Assembly (NCBI GenBank): GCA_937135955.1
Contig: CAKZOB010000023.1
Location: 1-47,510 of the forward strand
Length of the DNA: 47,510 nucleotides
DNA from: an uncultured Anaerolineales bacterium
Lineage (GTDB): Bacteria > Chloroflexota > Anaerolineae > Aggregatilineales > Aggregatilineaceae
Direction of reading: 5' to 3'
The first letter of the stretch is position 1; the number at the start of each line of letters is the position of its first letter. The position numbers and the translations under genes are program-made. Positions 34,518 to 45,670 of this stretch are shown one piece after another. The notes beneath the pieces are model-generated. The model saw only the letters and a program-made list of their open reading frames with translations. It ran no database searches and had not been told where the DNA came from.

Positions 34518-36236
34518 CTACCAGTTGCGCGTGCCGGTGTAGTAGTAGACGTGCTGACAGTTCGGCTCGCTGGCCAGCACCAGCCGCATGACCATGTTGA
34601 TCGTCGTCTCGCTGGTGAAGGTCAGCGTCATCGAGACGGTGCCCGTGCCCAGCACATTCGGCCCGCTGTAGGCGTAGACGTTGGGCTGAATGCGCGTCAG
34701 GTAGTAGGGGCTGGCTTCCATCCCTTTCCACGAGATGCCGCCCGCGACGGGCGCGATCGCCGCCAGGTGATCGCAGAAGTTGATAGCGGGCGCGCCCGAA
34801 CACTCGCCGGTCATGTTGTCGCTGCCGGGGCGCATCTGCCAGACGGAATTGCCCGCCGGCGCGAAGTCCACCCCCGTTTCAGGCGCAGCGCCCCCCTCAG
34901 CGGGAGCGGCGGGCGGAGCGAAGACCAGCGGCGGCGGTTCGACCTGGGCCACCGCCTGGCACGCGCCGATGGCTCGCACGTCTGCCTGCGCCACCCACGA
35001 TGGTTGTGTGCCTGTGTCCAGTTGCCACCAGGGCGCGCCGTCGGGATCGCTGGCCCAGCCCAGCACGCTGTAGCTGGCCGTCGGTGACATGCTGGCCAGC
35101 ACGCCGCGTTGCATCCCCGGCCCCACGCGCAGGGTCACCGAAGCGGGCGTGACCAGCCCCACCGTACACGCCACCTCCTGCGGTAACAAGGCCAGCGGCG
35201 CGTAGGCCACCTCGGCAAAGGGGTAGGAGCGCTCTACAGAGGGGATGGCGGTGGGCGTCAGGCCGTCGTCGCCGCCCAAGGGCACGCGCGCCGCCTGTCC
35301 TGTGCTCACCTCCTGGGCGATGCCGCGCGCTGTCACCATCACCGAACCGGCCAGGGCGCGTACGCGCAACGCCTCGCCCGGCGTCGCCGTGACCAGCAGC
35401 GTCGCCCCGGAGAATTCCAACCCGGTCTGGTTGATCTGCAGTTGCGCGGGCTGCTCGCCGCTGTATTGCAGCAGCAGGCCAGACGGTGTCTCGGCGCAGG
35501 CCGCCTCGCCAGTCGAGAGCGTCAGGGCGGCGAATGGCGCAGCGGGTGGCTCGACGGGAGTGACATCACTGGGTAGCAATACGGTCAGCGCATCGGGTGC
35601 ACCCTGATCGCCCTCCCAGCCGATCAAGGGGGTGAAGACCCAGGCGATCCCGCCCGCGTACTGCAGGCGCAGCCAGTCGCCCTGCTCGTTGCGCCCGTCG
35701 GCCAGCGCGGCTTCGCCCGGCGCGAGCTGCCCCACCACCTGATAGGTAATGCCCGCGCCGTTGCGCAGGTTGATCGGCGCATTCCCCCGGTTGAACACTG
35801 GCAGCGTGGGCCGTTCGGCGACTGTCACAGGCGGGCGGGCAACCGTCGCCTGGCCAAAGAGGGCGGCGGTGACCATACCCCCTTCGCCAGCGGGCAGCGC
35901 CAGCACTGCCAGTCCCCACGCTCCGCCTGCGGGATCGGCGGCGGTCATCACCGCGTCGAGCGCTTCCAGCGTGCCGCGGTCGCCAGCCTGGACGGACAGC
36001 GCGTCGCTCGCACCAACGGGTCGGACGGACACCTGATCATAGCCGTAGCACACTTCACCGGCGGTCAGACCGCTGCAGAATACTGTAGCTTCGGCCAGGG
36101 CCTGTTCGGCAAGCTGTGCGCAGCTCTGATCGCCCTGCGCGTGTGCCCGCCACGACACCGGCCACATGCCCGCCAGCCCGACCGCAGCCAGGCTCATCAG
36201 CAACCATCCCGCGTGAATCCAACGCTTACGACCCAT
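34518..36236 (-). CDS. Secreted SH3-domain protein of unknown function
   Basis: A 572-residue exported protein. The start is ATG 36236 behind AGGAGGG; the longest frame adds 28 unlikely residues. A signal sequence follows (MGRKRWIHAGWLLMSLAAVG ... RAHAQG). Two SH3-like segments are seen: NLRNGAGITYQVVGQLAPGE... WVFTPLIGW (about 168-220) and VTLRVGPGMQRGVLASMSPT... WVAQADVRAIG (about 400-455). Between them is a FecR-like stretch (LEFSGATLLVTATPGEALRVRAL... GSVMVTARG). The C-terminal about 110 residues form an unassigned beta-rich domain with several Cys. It is in line with the SH3/SGNH lipoprotein upstream but separated by repeats, so not clearly one operon. Confidence 0.83.
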   Translation of the reverse strand: MGRKRWIHAGWLLMSLAAVGLAGMWPVSWRAHAQGDQSCAQLAEQALAEATVFCSGLTAGEVCYGYDQVSVRPVGASDALSVQAGDRGTLEALDAVMTAADPAGGAWGLAVLALPAGEGGMVTAALFGQATVARPPVTVAERPTLPVFNRGNAPINLRNGAGITYQVVGQLAPGEAALADGRNEQGDWLRLQYAGGIAWVFTPLIGWEGDQGAPDALTVLLPSDVTPVEPPAAPFAALTLSTGEAACAETPSGLLLQYSGEQPAQLQINQTGLEFSGATLLVTATPGEALRVRALAGSVMVTARGIAQEVSTGQAARVPLGGDDGLTPTAIPSVERSYPFAEVAYAPLALLPQEVACTVGLVTPASVTLRVGPGMQRGVLASMSPTASYSVLGWASDPDGAPWWQLDTGTQPSWVAQADVRAIGACQAVAQVEPPPLVFAPPAAPAEGGAAPETGVDFAPAGNSVWQMRPGSDNMTGECSGAPAINFCDHLAAIAPVAGGISWKGMEASPYYLTRIQPNVYAYSGPNVLGTGTVSMTLTFTSETTINMVMRLVLASEPNCQHVYYYTGTRNW

Positions 36237-36319
36237 CGCTCGCCCTCCTGTCTTTGCTCTCAAAACCTTGTTCGGTAAGTTTCTCCGACCAGCCGCGCCC
36301 GGCAAAGTCTCACGATCCA

Positions 36320-36347
36320 ATCATAACGGTTTCGCTCTGTCCGTCCA
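36320..36347 (-). promoter_or_regulatory. Possible promoter of the secreted SH3 protein gene
   Basis: On the minus strand TGGACG (36347-36342) and TATGAT (36325-36320) are 16 bases apart, 84 bases before the ATG at 36236. Confidence 0.4.
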
Positions 36348-36364
36348 CCTTTGCGTCTCACATG

Positions 36365-36502
36365 AGCGCGCGCAAACTGTGTCAGGCCGTGTGCAGCGCT
36401 GGGATTGACCTCACCCCCAGCCTCGCTACGCTCGGCTTGGAGGCGCGTCAGCGCCGAGCGGGGGTGAGGTAAGCGCCTGCGGGTGAGCGCATCGCTGAGA
36501 AT
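36365..36502 (+). repeat. Intergenic repeat R, copy 11
   Basis: Left module CAAACTGTGTCAGGCCGTGT, complete palindrome (arms at about 36408-36417 and 36459-36469) and the start of the right end (CGCATCGCTGAGAA), where a D repeat takes over. The gene-free stretch 36237-36632 holds a promoter candidate, this copy and the D copy. Confidence 0.87.
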
Positions 36503-36505
36503 CCT

Positions 36506-36602
36506 CCCTCGCGACGGCGTCGCGGGGCGAGGGGACTTATTGTCTCTCGCGCGAGTGCTCCCCTTCGCCCGCAGCGCAGGCGAAGGGGCCGGGGGTTGAG
36601 GG
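36506..36602 (-). repeat. Repeat D, near-complete inverted copy
   Basis: CCCTCGCGACGGCGTCGCGG, GGCGAGGGGACTTATTGTCT, CTCGCGCGAGTGCTCCCCTT and GGCGAAGGGGCCGGGGGTTG: the reverse complement of the D copy at 38599-38722 with one end trimmed. It lies within 31 bases of the lipoprotein stop. Confidence 0.82.
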
Positions 36603-36632
36603 TCACCGGCCCAAGATGTGGGTAACGCCAGC

Positions 36633-38459
36633 CTACGGGTAGGGCACGACCCAGTCTTCGCTGCTCGTGCCGCTGGCTGTCCAGCCGATCAGCCCGTTGT
36701 AGTTGACCTGCCACCACAGATAGCCGTCGGCACAGCGTGGCCCGCCAATCACCGCGAAGACGGCGTCACCGGGGATGCTGCCGATGGCCGCCGCGCTGGT
36801 CGAAGGGGCGCTGCGCACCTTGTTGGGCAGGCCGGGCGTCACGCGCCCCTGCCCGCCGACCGTCAGACGCGGCGGCGGCACCCCCAGGCAGGCCGGATCG
36901 TTGAGATCGCCGGGCGCGCCGCCTGCCGGTGAGGTTGGCGGCAGGGCGGTGGCTGGCCGCACCTGATCGGCGTCGTAGAGCACTTGTTGCCAGAGGGTGT
37001 AGAGCACCTGCAGAGCGGTCAGGTTGCGCACTGTGTAACCATAGCGCAGGTGCTCGGCGTCGAAGATGGTCGTCAGACCGTCCGGCGGGGCAGAGGGGTG
37101 CACGCCGTCGGGGGCCAGGCCGTTGTTGGGCAGGGCGACCATCGCCTGGTAGTAGTCCCACAGAGGGATGTCGTAGGCGCGGGCCGTGGCGATGATCACC
37201 TGGTTGAATTCGGCCACGCGGCCATCGGTGGCCGGATTGTAGCGCTTGGGCGGGATGGTGCTCAGGACGGGGATCACACCCATGCTGATCGAAGTCTGCA
37301 CGATGGCCTGCAGGTTGGCCTGGAAGGTCGCCGTCGGCATCCCCCCGGAATCGTTGGTGCCGAACATGATCAGCGCCACCGCGGGGCGGGTCAGGCGATA
37401 TTCGCAGGCGAGCGGCGTTTCGCCCGCCCGGCAGACACTGGGATCAGCATTGGCCGGGTCGAGCACGCTCGCGGTGCTCCAGCCATTGCGCGCTGCCAGC
37501 GACGCCGCGGAGAAGGGGTTGGCTCCGCGCCCGTTGGGGCCGGAGAAGAAGCTGATCGCCGTGCTCAGGTAGCCGTAGTCGCCCAGCCGATAGGTGCCGC
37601 TGCCAATAGGCGTCAGAAATTGCGGCGCAGCGCTGATGCTGTCCCCCACCCTGGTGAAGCTGTGCGGTAGATTGCCTTTGGCCAGGCCGTCGAGCAGGAT
37701 GCGCCGCGCGTTGGCGGATACGCCCGATACCACGCCCGCTGTGTTGGCGACGGCAGTCGGGGCATCCTGCGCCGCGCCGGTCACGCTGAGCACGTTCAGA
37801 TCAATGCGCAGCGTCAGGTATTGCGCGGCTACCCAACCGCTAGAGCCGTCGGGCAGCACCACCTGCACCCAGGCGTTGTCCGCCGTGCGCCCGATGACCG
37901 ACAGCGGCAGATCGGCGGGCAGCAGGGTGAGCACCTGCCCCGCCGTGCCCGGACTGGCGCGCAGCCGCAGATTGGCGCATGTGGAACAGACCTGTGCCGC
38001 CGGTAGCGCGGTGGGCAGAGGCGTGTTGGTGGCGGCCATGGCTGGCGTGAACGACGGCGGCGGGGTCATGGTGGGCGGTGGGACGGTCAGCGTGGGCGCG
38101 GCGGTCAGCGTCGGGAAGACAACTACCGCAGGGGTCAGCGTCGGCGCGACGATGGGCGAAGGGATGGTGAACGGCGTCCGCGTCGTCGTGGGCGAGAGAG
38201 TCGGCGGGGCCTGCTTGGTCGGCGCGGCGACGAGCGCCGTCACCGTGGGAGAGGGAGCAGGCCGCGTCGGCCGCAGGGTCGCGGTGACCACCAGCACGAA
38301 GGGGGTCTCTGTGGGGCGGGCAGTGGCCCAGGGGATGGGCGGGCCGAGCGTGGGACGGCGCGCGGCTTCTTCCTCGCCGCCCAGGCTGAAGTTGCAACCG
38401 GTCAGCACCAGGCTGATCAAGACCGCGATCAGGGCCGTCAGCCCTCTGTTCCCCGTCAT
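36633..38459 (-). CDS. Lipoprotein with SH3 and SGNH-hydrolase domains
   Basis: Surface lipoprotein: lipobox L-T-G-C22 after a short hydrophobic signal. A Pro/Thr-rich stalk (about 35-165) follows, then an SH3 domain (CANLRLRASPGTAGQVLTLL ... GWVAAQYLTL), then an SGNH domain with block I VGDSIS, block III FGTNDSG and block V DGVHPS, all catalytic residues kept. A second SH3-like domain closes the protein (SAPSTSAAAIGSIPGD... GLIGWTASG). Probably an esterase or acetylesterase acting on cell-wall or exopolysaccharide substrate. It is a paralogue of the product of 13853-15301, which lacks the nucleophile. The start is ATG 38459 behind GGGAGGG; a TACAAT at 38515-38510 may be its -10. Length 608. 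Confidence 0.9.
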   Translation of the reverse strand: MTGNRGLTALIAVLISLVLTGCNFSLGGEEEAARRPTLGPPIPWATARPTETPFVLVVTATLRPTRPAPSPTVTALVAAPTKQAPPTLSPTTTRTPFTIPSPIVAPTLTPAVVVFPTLTAAPTLTVPPPTMTPPPSFTPAMAATNTPLPTALPAAQVCSTCANLRLRASPGTAGQVLTLLPADLPLSVIGRTADNAWVQVVLPDGSSGWVAAQYLTLRIDLNVLSVTGAAQDAPTAVANTAGVVSGVSANARRILLDGLAKGNLPHSFTRVGDSISAAPQFLTPIGSGTYRLGDYGYLSTAISFFSGPNGRGANPFSAASLAARNGWSTASVLDPANADPSVCRAGETPLACEYRLTRPAVALIMFGTNDSGGMPTATFQANLQAIVQTSISMGVIPVLSTIPPKRYNPATDGRVAEFNQVIIATARAYDIPLWDYYQAMVALPNNGLAPDGVHPSAPPDGLTTIFDAEHLRYGYTVRNLTALQVLYTLWQQVLYDADQVRPATALPPTSPAGGAPGDLNDPACLGVPPPRLTVGGQGRVTPGLPNKVRSAPSTSAAAIGSIPGDAVFAVIGGPRCADGYLWWQVNYNGLIGWTASGTSSEDWVVPYP

Positions 38460-38553
38460 ACATGCCCTCCCAGCGTCCGTGTGGGCCTGTCGGTATGTGG
38501 TGCAGGGGTATTGTAGCCCAGCTTGGGAAGGGGCACATCTCAGGGGAGCCGCG

Positions 38554-38598
38554 GGGGGCGAGTGCAAGTGTTGTCAGCGCCCTTGCCGCGCTCGGTGA
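38554..38598 (-). repeat. Repeat R fragment (copy 12, right-end part)
   Basis: GGGGGGCGAGTGCAAGTGTTGTCAGCG resembles the inverted right end of R and runs into the complete D copy. Confidence 0.5.
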
Positions 38599-38722
38599 CC
38601 CTCATCCATCCCCCGGCCCCTTCTCCCGCGCTGCGGGCGAAGGGGAACGCTCGCGCGAGAGACAATAAGTCCCCTCGCCCCACGACGCCGTCGCGAGGGA
38701 GAGGGGATTAGGGGTGAGGGGC
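38599..38722 (+). repeat. Repeat D, complete copy (about 124 bp, inverted ends)
   Basis: Starts CCCTCATCCATCCCCCGGCC and ends GGGGATTAGGGGTGAGGGG, so the termini are imperfect inverted repeats. Inside are CCCCTTCTCCCGCG / GGGCGAAGGGG and CCCCTCGCC / GGGAGAGGGG hairpins around CTCGCGCGAGAGACAATAAG. It has no coding capacity: the size and shape of a MITE-like or REP-like element. Confidence 0.82.
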
Positions 38723-38766
38723 GGCAGACGGCGGCACACGGCCCGTCACAGTTCGCGCGCGCCCCC
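38723..38766 (-). repeat. Repeat R fragment (copy 12, inverted left module)
   Basis: GGCACACGGCCCGTCACAGTT then CGCGCGCGCCCCC is the reverse complement of the R left module. The order R fragment, D, R fragment suggests that D replaced or inserted into the R core. With the flanking fragments and D copy it fills most of the gene-free stretch 38460-38798. Confidence 0.72.
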
Positions 38767-38798
38767 AAAAAGACGGCGAAGCCCAGGAAACCAGCGGG

Positions 38799-40739
38799 CT
38801 AGTCCTCGACGTGCACCGGCCCAATGCCCACTTGAGCGGACACGGTGCCGTCGGGCAGGGTAACTTGCATCGGCTCGCGGCTGAAGGCATCCAGGATCGA
38901 CAGGCTGAACAACCAGTCGCCGGGGATTGGCCGGTCGCCCAGGCGCACCGTCACCGTGTCCACGAACTCCCGCCCCGGTGTCCAGCACGACGGCGGGTAA
39001 TTCCAGCCCTGGGGGTTCCAGGTGAGGCTGGCGGGGGGCGATCCATCGGGGGGGACGCTGACCAGCGCCAGCACATAAGGGCGGTTGATGCGCGTGTCCG
39101 CCCGCCAGTGCAGGTGCAGCGTGACAGTGGTGGGGGTGGTGTCTACACTCAGGCCGACCAGAGTCGCCCGGTCTTCGCCTCTGGCGAAGCGCGCGTTGAC
39201 GGAGAACGTGGCCCCCTGCGCGACTGCGGCAGGGCGCGGCGGCTCGGTGAGAGCGGTGAAGTTGGCGCGCAGCACTGCGGCCATGGATAGCAGGCACAGA
39301 GCCTGCAGGCCCAGAAAGCCCAGGCGCTCGCGCGAGTTGAGCAGGGCGAGCCTGTCGGCGGCCAGCAGCAGCCAGACCGGCGCGAAGAACAGCCAGACGC
39401 GCCCCGTCTCGCCGCGGGCGGTCCCGCTCAACGTCACCAGTGCCAGGGTGAGCGCCGCTGCTCCGGCGAACACGTCCGCGGGGAGGATAGCTGTGCCCTT
39501 GCGCCGGAGTCGGCGTAGCTGCGCGATCCGCCCCAGGGCCAGGATCATCACGGGTATTCCGGTGAAGATCGCCATGTCGTAGGGATGCAGCAATAGCCAG
39601 GGCAGATAGGGGCGATATAGCTTGTAATGTGTCCCCAGGGTTTTGTTGGCAATGGCCAGGGGCGAGACGCCCGACAACACCCAGTAGATGGCCCAGGCGG
39701 AAGCGCAGCCGATCCCGAATAGCGCCAGGTCGCGCAGCGCCAGGCGCAACTCAGGCGGGCCTGTCAACAGGCGGTAGCCCAGGATGGTCAGGCCAGCCAG
39801 CAGGCCGAGCGGCATCAGCGACAGGTTGAACAGCAGCCCCACCGAGAGCACGAAACCGCTGCCCGCGATCCAGGGCGGGCGCTCGCGCAGCAGCCCGCGC
39901 CACAGCCCCAGCAGCATCACCAGCGCGATCAGCGCGAAAAAGACGTTGAAACGCGGCGTGAAGATCGTCAGCCCCGGCACAAGCGCCCACAGGGTCACTG
40001 CCAGCCGCGCTCGTTGCCGGTCGAACAGCAGCGCGCCCAGCCGATACAGGGGTGCAACGGCCAGCGCAGCCCACAGCGGCATGTACATCTGGAGCCAGGC
40101 GCTGGCCATCACCGCATCGCTCCAGGTCATCATGTCCAGGTTCTGGCACTGCAACGGGCGCACGATCGATCCCATCTGCCCGGCGATGGGAGGTGCCGCC
40201 TTCAAAAGCTGCTCGACGCCCTCATACAGGGCCAGCAGCCCCGGCGGACTGAGCATCACCCCACCGGGCGGCTCGGCGTGGGTTTTCTGGCGTATGGCGG
40301 CGATGAATTCCGGCCAGTGGCGCAGCGTATCGCCCAGGTCGGGGCTGACGGCGGCGGCGTAGTGATAGCCGCTGGTGACGACCGACGCCGAGCGGGTGAA
40401 GAGCAGGAAGATGGGGCGGCCTTCGAGTGTCAGCAGCAGTAACGGCAGCAGCGCCGCCCCAACAAAAGTCCACAGGAGCAAGGGAAGGGGGAAGGAGACG
40501 CGGCGAGTATGCGCACTCCGCACCAGCAAACGCCAGGCTCCTCCCACATAGAGCGCCACGCCCAGCGCCGACCCTACCAGCCAGGGCCAGCGCGGATGTC
40601 CGTAGGGCCAGCGCCAGCGACCCAACAGCGGTATCCAGGGGACATCTCCGCGCAGCCAGGGCAGCGCATCGGTGACCAGCAGGCCGCAGAATATCGCCGT
40701 TACCAGGGCGGTCAGGGTGAAAGGGCGGGAAAGGCGCAT
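38799..40739 (-). CDS. Large GT-C-like membrane protein with C-terminal beta domain
   Basis: A 646-residue protein with about eleven or twelve hydrophobic segments in the first 470 residues and a soluble extracytoplasmic domain of about 150 residues at the end (TVTLHLHWRADTRINRPYVL ... PDGTVSAQVGI). A loop carrying KTHAEPPGGVMLSPPG at about 190-205 resembles the H-x-P-P-G loop of Chloroflexota glycosyltransferase-like membrane proteins. The C-terminal pattern is common in those proteins. Substrate unknown. The start is ATG 40739 (MRLSRPFTL); the longer frame adds 22 residues with no ribosome site. A function in envelope glycan synthesis is inferred from neighbours. Confidence 0.78.
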   Translation of the reverse strand: MRLSRPFTLTALVTAIFCGLLVTDALPWLRGDVPWIPLLGRWRWPYGHPRWPWLVGSALGVALYVGGAWRLLVRSAHTRRVSFPLPLLLWTFVGAALLPLLLLTLEGRPIFLLFTRSASVVTSGYHYAAAVSPDLGDTLRHWPEFIAAIRQKTHAEPPGGVMLSPPGLLALYEGVEQLLKAAPPIAGQMGSIVRPLQCQNLDMMTWSDAVMASAWLQMYMPLWAALAVAPLYRLGALLFDRQRARLAVTLWALVPGLTIFTPRFNVFFALIALVMLLGLWRGLLRERPPWIAGSGFVLSVGLLFNLSLMPLGLLAGLTILGYRLLTGPPELRLALRDLALFGIGCASAWAIYWVLSGVSPLAIANKTLGTHYKLYRPYLPWLLLHPYDMAIFTGIPVMILALGRIAQLRRLRRKGTAILPADVFAGAAALTLALVTLSGTARGETGRVWLFFAPVWLLLAADRLALLNSRERLGFLGLQALCLLSMAAVLRANFTALTEPPRPAAVAQGATFSVNARFARGEDRATLVGLSVDTTPTTVTLHLHWRADTRINRPYVLALVSVPPDGSPPASLTWNPQGWNYPPSCWTPGREFVDTVTVRLGDRPIPGDWLFSLSILDAFSREPMQVTLPDGTVSAQVGIGPVHVED

Positions 40740-40820
40740 GGCTTCTTTCCGGATTTGTGCCGTGAGCAACAGGGCAAATATAGCCTCAAAGCGGCTCTGG
40801 CTCAACCGCAGGGGAAGCGG

Positions 40821-41002
40821 AGCGCGCGCGAGCTGTGACAGGCCGTGTGCCCCGCTGTGGTTTACCTCACCCCCGGCCTCGCTTCGCTCGGCTTGCCCCC
40901 TCTCCGTGTCGGAGAGGGGGCGCTCGGCGCTCGCGCGCCGAGCGGGGGTGAGGTAAGCGTCCCCGCGCCGGGCACATCGCTGAGACCCTTTGCTCGCGCC
41001 CC
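40821..41002 (+). repeat. Intergenic repeat R, copy 13, with inner hairpin insertion
   Basis: Left module GAGCTGTGACAGGCCGTGTG, left arm, then CCCCCTCTCC-gtgtc-GGAGAGGGGG as an extra 10-base-stem hairpin, then CGCTCGGCGCTCGCGCGCCGAGCG, right arm and right end GGGCACATCGCTGAGACCC. It lies between the divergent GT-C-like and MarR genes and, with the MarR promoter, fills the gene-free stretch 40740-41064. Confidence 0.87.
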
Positions 41003-41005
41003 TTT

Positions 41006-41034
41006 TTGGCGATGACAGTTCGGTGGCGTATAAT
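41006..41034 (+). promoter_or_regulatory. Promoter of the MarR-ABC exporter operon
   Basis: TTGGCG (41006-41011) and a perfect TATAAT (41029-41034), 17 bases apart, 30 bases before the ATG at 41065. Confidence 0.68.
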
Positions 41035-41049
41035 TCTATATGGAACTAT
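41030..41049. promoter_or_regulatory. Candidate MarR operator overlapping the -10
   Basis: ATAATTC-TATATG-GAACTAT: 7-base inverted arms with one mismatch and a 6-base centre, about 20 bases in all, the usual size of a MarR site. It covers the -10 and the transcript start, so binding would block transcription. Confidence 0.55.
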
Positions 41050-41064
41050 TTATAGGAGAAACGC

Positions 41065-41622
41065 ATGAGGCCGCAATGCATACCCCCGCCTCCCCCACTT
41101 GACGAGCATCTGGCTGCAGCGATCTTCGGCGCTTCGGATGTGCGCGGAATGGCGCTCTTTTTTCGCCTGAAGCTGGCCACACACCTGATCGGTCAACACC
41201 TGAGCGCTCAACTCAAAGAGGATGCGCTCTCGCACGCACGGATGCGCTTGCTGATTCTGCTGATGGTTGAAAAGCATCACGGCAACGAGACAGGTCTGCT
41301 GCCCAGTGAACTGAGCCATCGTCTGGGCGTCAGCCGCAACACTGTCAGCACGCTGCTCAACGGGCTGGAAGCCCAGGGGCTGATCGTCCGTCAGCTTCAC
41401 CCCGACGACCGGCGACAATGGCTGATCCGCCTGACGCCAGAGGGTGAGGCCCTGGTACGTCAGCGCGCGCCGGAATTCGCAACATTTGTCAACACCCTGT
41501 TTCAGGGGCTGAGCGAGCAGGAGCAACAGACTCTGATCGCGCTGCTCGATAAGCTCCGCGAAGACCTGGCACAGCGGATCGCTGAGCTGGCGTCCTCTGC
41601 ACAGACGCCACCAGCGCCCTGA
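41065..41622 (+). CDS. MarR-family transcriptional regulator of the ABC exporter
   Basis: Winged-helix regulator of 185 residues, probably repressing its own operon. The DNA-binding part reads LLPSELSHRLGVSRNTVSTLLNGLEAQGLIVRQLHPDDRR with the wing Asp-Asp-Arg-Arg. A Pro-rich N-terminus and a Pro-rich tail (SSAQTPPAP) are extra. AGGAG lies seven bases before the ATG. A dyad overlaps the -10. Two exporter genes follow after 54 bases, with no terminator in between. Confidence 0.92.
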   Translation: MRPQCIPPPPPLDEHLAAAIFGASDVRGMALFFRLKLATHLIGQHLSAQLKEDALSHARMRLLILLMVEKHHGNETGLLPSELSHRLGVSRNTVSTLLNGLEAQGLIVRQLHPDDRRQWLIRLTPEGEALVRQRAPEFATFVNTLFQGLSEQEQQTLIALLDKLREDLAQRIAELASSAQTPPAP

Positions 41623-41676
41623 GCACAGCACTGAGCACATGGAACTTCAGTTTGGCAGAACGGAAAGGAACAAAGG

Positions 41677-43613
<1,937 letters not shown>

Positions 43614-43617
<4 letters not shown>

Positions 43618-45560
43618 TGGATCGCCGCCATATCTTCGAGACCGAGGCCCGCAAGGCCCGCAGCGTCCGCCCTACCCTGAGCCGCCTGTGGAAGGAGTTT
43701 CGCGGACGGCGCTTCGTGCTGGTGATCGTGCTGGGGCTGGCGATCTTCAGCGCCTGGTCGCAGGTGATCACCCCCGACCTGATCGGGCAGACAGTGGACT
43801 GCTACCTGACCCCCTATGGGCAGCAGCAACTGGGCGGGCCGCAGAACATGGCGCAGGCCGCCGAGCAAAACTGCTGGTTCGACCGGCAAACAGGGCCGCT
43901 CTCGCGCGACGACGCGGTAGCGGGCATTCGTCACATTGTGTTGTTGCTGGTGGCGCTCTTCCTGGGCGGCGCGGTGACGACTGGCCTGCAATTCTACCTG
44001 ACCCGCTGGGCCGGGCTGCGCGTGCTGCGCGACCTGCGCGTCCGGGTCTTCGAGCACATTCACTGCCTCTCGCTCTCCTACTATGGCCAGCACGAGGCGG
44101 GCGAGATCATGAGCCGCATCACCAACGACACCGACACCCTGCAACAGGCGATCAGCTTCGCCCTGGTGCAGGTGGTGCGCGGCGTGTTGCTGATCCTGTG
44201 GCTGATCTACGCCATGTTCAGCCGCAGCGTCCCCTTTGCCCTGATCAGCATGGTCACAGTGCCCTTCATGGTGTGGGCCACGGTGTGGTTTTCGGATCAG
44301 GCGCGCAGGGCCTTCCGGCGGGCGCGGCGCGAGATCGGCGAGGTGAACGCCGACCTGCAGGAGAACATCGCCGGTGTGCGCGAAGCTCAGGCGTTCCTGC
44401 GCGAGGAAGAGAACATCGCCCGCTTCCGCCAGGCCAACGCCGCCAACCGCGACGCCAACATCCGCGCGGTGGCCTTCACCAGCGCCCTGGCCCCCACCCT
44501 GGACGCGCTGGGCTATCTCTCGGTGGTGGTCGTGGCGGGCGTGGGGGGCATCCTCATGCTGCGCAACCAGGACCTGCTGGGGACGACTATCTCGCTGGGG
44601 CTGATCGTCACCTTTGTCTCGTATACGCAGCAGTTCAACCAGCCAATCCAGCTCATCGCCACCCTGTGGACGAACATCCAGAGCGCCATCGCCGGAGCCG
44701 AACGTATCTTCGAATTCCTCGATATGCAGCCAGACGTGACCGACAAGCCCGGCGCGATCGAGATGCCGCCCATCCGCGGGCATGTCGAGCTGCGGCACGT
44801 CACGATGAGCTACCTGCCCGGCGAACCTGTGCTGCGCGATGTCAGCCTGGAGGCGCAGCCGGGGCAGACGATCGCCCTGGTGGGTCCGACGGGCGCGGGC
44901 AAGACGACCATCATCAACCTGATCCCGCGCTTCTTCGACGTAGAAGATGGGGCGGTGCTGGTGGACGGCTACGACGTGCGCGACGTGACGCAGGCCAGCC
45001 TGCGCCGTCAGATCGGCATCGTGCTGCAGGATACCTTCCTGTTCAGCGACACGGTGATGAATAACATCCGCTACGGTCGGCTGGACGCCAGCGACGAGGA
45101 AGTGATCGCCGCGGCCAAACTGGCCTATGCGCACGACTTCATCATGGCCCTGCCGCAGGGCTATCAGACCGTGCTGGGCGAGCGCGGGACGGGTCTCAGC
45201 CAGGGGCAGCGCCAACTGCTGGCCATCGCCCGCGCTGTGCTGGCCGACCCGCGCCTGCTGATCTTGGACGAAGCGACCAGCAGCGTAGACACGCGCACCG
45301 AGCGCCTGATCCAGGCCGCGCTGGAAGTGCTGCTCAAGGGGCGCACCAGTTTCGTCATCGCGCACCGGCTGAGCACCATCCGCAATGCCGACCGGGTGTA
45401 TGTCATTGACGACGGGCGCATCGTTGAGCAGGGCACGCACGACGAACTACTCGCAGCCAAAGGCTTCTACTACGATCTGTACATGAGCCAGTTTCGGCGC
45501 GAAGCGCGCGCCCCGTCCAATGGGCGCGGGGCGCGCGAGGCGCTGGGAGCGAAGGGATGA
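43614..45560 (+). CDS. Heterodimeric ABC exporter subunit with consensus ATP site (TM288-like)
   Basis: Catalytic half-transporter. Six helices are followed by an ATPase domain with Walker A GPTGAGKT, Walker [11 protein letters not shown] and switch VIAHRLST, all canonical. The signature is LSQGQRQ (Gln for the second Gly); it faces the degenerate Walker site of the partner, so all deviations fall in one composite site. The loop between helices 1 and 2 is long and holds two Cys ([17 protein letters not shown]) that could form a disulphide outside the membrane. GGAGG precedes the ATG. Length 648; the last about 15 residues are a basic tail. Probably exports drugs or lipids; the substrate is not visible. 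Confidence 0.95.
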
Positions 45561-45576
45561 GGGGCAGCCTCGCCGA

Positions 45577-45635
45577 TTAGCGGGGGCGGGTTTGCAAACT
45601 GCCCACACGCCCCTTCGCCTGCCGTACTTCAAGGG
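45577..45635 (+). repeat. Degenerate GTAGGGGCG-type hairpin
   Basis: GGGGGCGGGTTTGCAAACTG then CCCACACGCCCC: a perfect 10-base palindrome GTTTGCAAAC in a weaker G/C stem. It looks like a decayed relative of the hairpin at 27133-27162. It directly follows the exporter gene and may serve as its terminator. Confidence 0.45.
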
Positions 45636-45670
45636 CAGACAGGGATGTATACAGGTTGGCTCGCTCAGTG

